Shown here one piece after another: positions 4,594-5,454 of a stretch of 5,454 bases of DNA. Within the stretch, counting starts at the first letter, position 1, and each line of letters starts with the position of its first letter. Under the pieces are notes generated by a model. That model saw only the letters and a list, made by a program, of their open reading frames with translations. It was not told the origin of the DNA and ran no database searches. Source of the stretch: Chitinophagaceae bacterium (GTDB lineage Bacteria; Bacteroidota; Bacteroidia; Chitinophagales; Chitinophagaceae); assembly GCA_003509845.1 (NCBI GenBank), contig DOMR01000263.1, positions 1-5,454 of the forward strand. Reading direction: 5' to 3'. A program made the position numbers and the translations under genes.

Positions 4594-5454
4594 ATGTCTA
4601 ACTTACAAAACATCGATTTTAGCCTACCTTATAAAGTAGCCGATATCACATTAGCAGATTGGGGTCGTAAAGAAATCCGTTTGGCTGAAGCAGAAATGCC
4701 AGGATTAATGAGTATCCGTGCCGAGTACGGTCCTAGCCAACCATTAAAAGGAGCTCGAATTGCGGGTTGCTTACACATGACCATTCAAACTGCTGTATTA
4801 ATTGAAACATTAACTGCATTAGGAGCGGAAGTTAAGTGGAGCTCTTGTAATATATTTTCAACACAAGACCAAGCCGCTGCTGCCATCGCTGCAACAGGCG
4901 TTGGTGTTTTTGCTTGGAAAGGTCAATCTATTGAAGAAGGTGACTGGTGTATTGAACAAACTTTATTCTTTGGTGGTGCAGACCGCCCTTTGAATATGAT
5001 ATTAGATGATGGTGGTGATTTAACCAATATGGTGTTAGATAAATACCCTCAGTTTGTTGCAGGAATTAAAGGTTTGAGTGAAGAAACAACAACTGGTGTT
5101 CACCGTTTATACGAGCGTATGGCGAAAGGTACTTTACCAATGCCAGCGATTAACGTAAATGATTCAGTTACGAAATCTAAATTTGATAATAAATATGGTT
5201 GTCAAGAATCATTAGTTGATGCGATTCGTCGTGCAACTGATGTAATGATGGCTGGTAAGGTTGCAGTAGTTGGTTCATACGGTGACGTAGGAAAAGGATC
5301 TGCAGCATCTCTTCGTGGTGCTGGCTGTCGTGTAATGGTAACTGAGATTGATCCAATCTGTGCTTTACAAGCAGCGATGGATGGATTTGAAGTAAGAAAA
5401 ATGATTGACGCAGTAAAAGAAGCAGACATTATTGTTACCGCTTCTGGTTGTCGT
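4594..5454 (+). CDS. ahcY: S-adenosylhomocysteinase (SAH hydrolase), 3'-truncated by the window edge
   Basis: NAD-dependent cytosolic enzyme that reversibly cleaves S-adenosylhomocysteine to adenosine and homocysteine, relieving product inhibition of methyltransferases. 287 codons are present of an expected ~435-440; the frame stays open to base 5454. Numbered from the ATG at 4594: substrate domain with GCLHMTIQTAVLIETL (58-73, His61), WSSCNIFSTQDQAAAAIA (82-99), ILDDGGDLTN (136-145, Asp139), GLSEETTTGVHRLYERM (160-176, Glu164), NVNDSVTKSKFDN (187-199, with Lys194 and Asp198) and Cys203. By alignment with the human enzyme these are the adenosine-binding and catalytic residues. The NAD Rossmann region begins at KVAVVGSYGDVGKGSA (222-237), followed by VTEIDPICALQAAMDGFEV (249-267). 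Oddity: the Gly that normally precedes Tyr in the G-Y-G-D-V-G loop is Ser228 here. The start is supported by the promoter core just upstream and by a normal family N-terminus (NIDFSLPYKVADITLADWGR). Confidence 0.97.
   Translation, partial: MSNLQNIDFSLPYKVADITLADWGRKEIRLAEAEMPGLMSIRAEYGPSQPLKGARIAGCLHMTIQTAVLIETLTALGAEVKWSSCNIFSTQDQAAAAIAATGVGVFAWKGQSIEEGDWCIEQTLFFGGADRPLNMILDDGGDLTNMVLDKYPQFVAGIKGLSEETTTGVHRLYERMAKGTLPMPAINVNDSVTKSKFDNKYGCQESLVDAIRRATDVMMAGKVAVVGSYGDVGKGSAASLRGAGCRVMVTEIDPICALQAAMDGFEVRKMIDAVKEADIIVTASGCR

Noticed and set aside
5202..5429. 75-residue minus-strand ORF within ahcY
   Set aside because: Antisense to the well-conserved NAD-binding region of SAH hydrolase, whose plus-strand frame is open from 4594 to the window end.

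Overview
The window looks like an ordinary chromosomal stretch from a low-GC member of the Bacteroidota, probably near the Chitinophagaceae/Sphingobacteriia. This rests on A/T-rich leaders without Shine-Dalgarno motifs, a perfect Bacteroidota-type -7 element (TAnnTTTG) before ahcY, a ValRS reading TAPEI before FFWVARMIM, and an ORF6N-domain gene of a kind common in that phylum. The genus is an inference.

Layout: (1) 2-2224 (+), the C-terminal ~740 residues of valyl-tRNA synthetase, cut by the left edge. (2) 2226-2759 (+), a GNAT N-acetyltransferase one base after the valS stop, probably co-transcribed. (3) 2770-3297 (-), an ORF6N-domain putative DNA-binding protein, convergent with the GNAT gene. 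(4) 3298-3503, an intergenic region with three near-identical perfect palindromes centred exactly 42 bp apart, plus a fourth, different dyad next to the ORF6N gene. (5) 3504-3947 (-), a membrane-anchored 3D/RlpA-like beta-barrel protein. (6) 3975-4478 (-), an Lrp/AsnC-family regulator. (7) 4594-5454 (+), the N-terminal two thirds of S-adenosylhomocysteinase, cut by the right edge and divergent from the regulator. No gene-free stretch exceeds 300 bases.

The housekeeping genes (valS, ahcY) look intact apart from the window edges. The regulator and the 3D-domain gene form a likely two-gene unit, and the regulator shares a 115-bp control region with ahcY.

The most interesting feature is the palindrome family around the ORF6N gene. 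All three intergenic copies and a fourth copy inside the ORF6N coding sequence share one 25-bp dyad plan: ATG, three variable bases, TCACA, three bases, TGTGA, the complement of the variable bases, CAT. The variable triplets differ between copies but always change on both arms together. Read as codons, the core gives S-Q-[I/F/N]-V, the same peptide that the ORF6N gene encodes at its own dyad and, from memory, a recurrent motif of the ORF6N family. An autoregulatory or looping operator set, or a repeat element that co-evolved with the ORF6N gene, are the leading readings. Neither is proven here.
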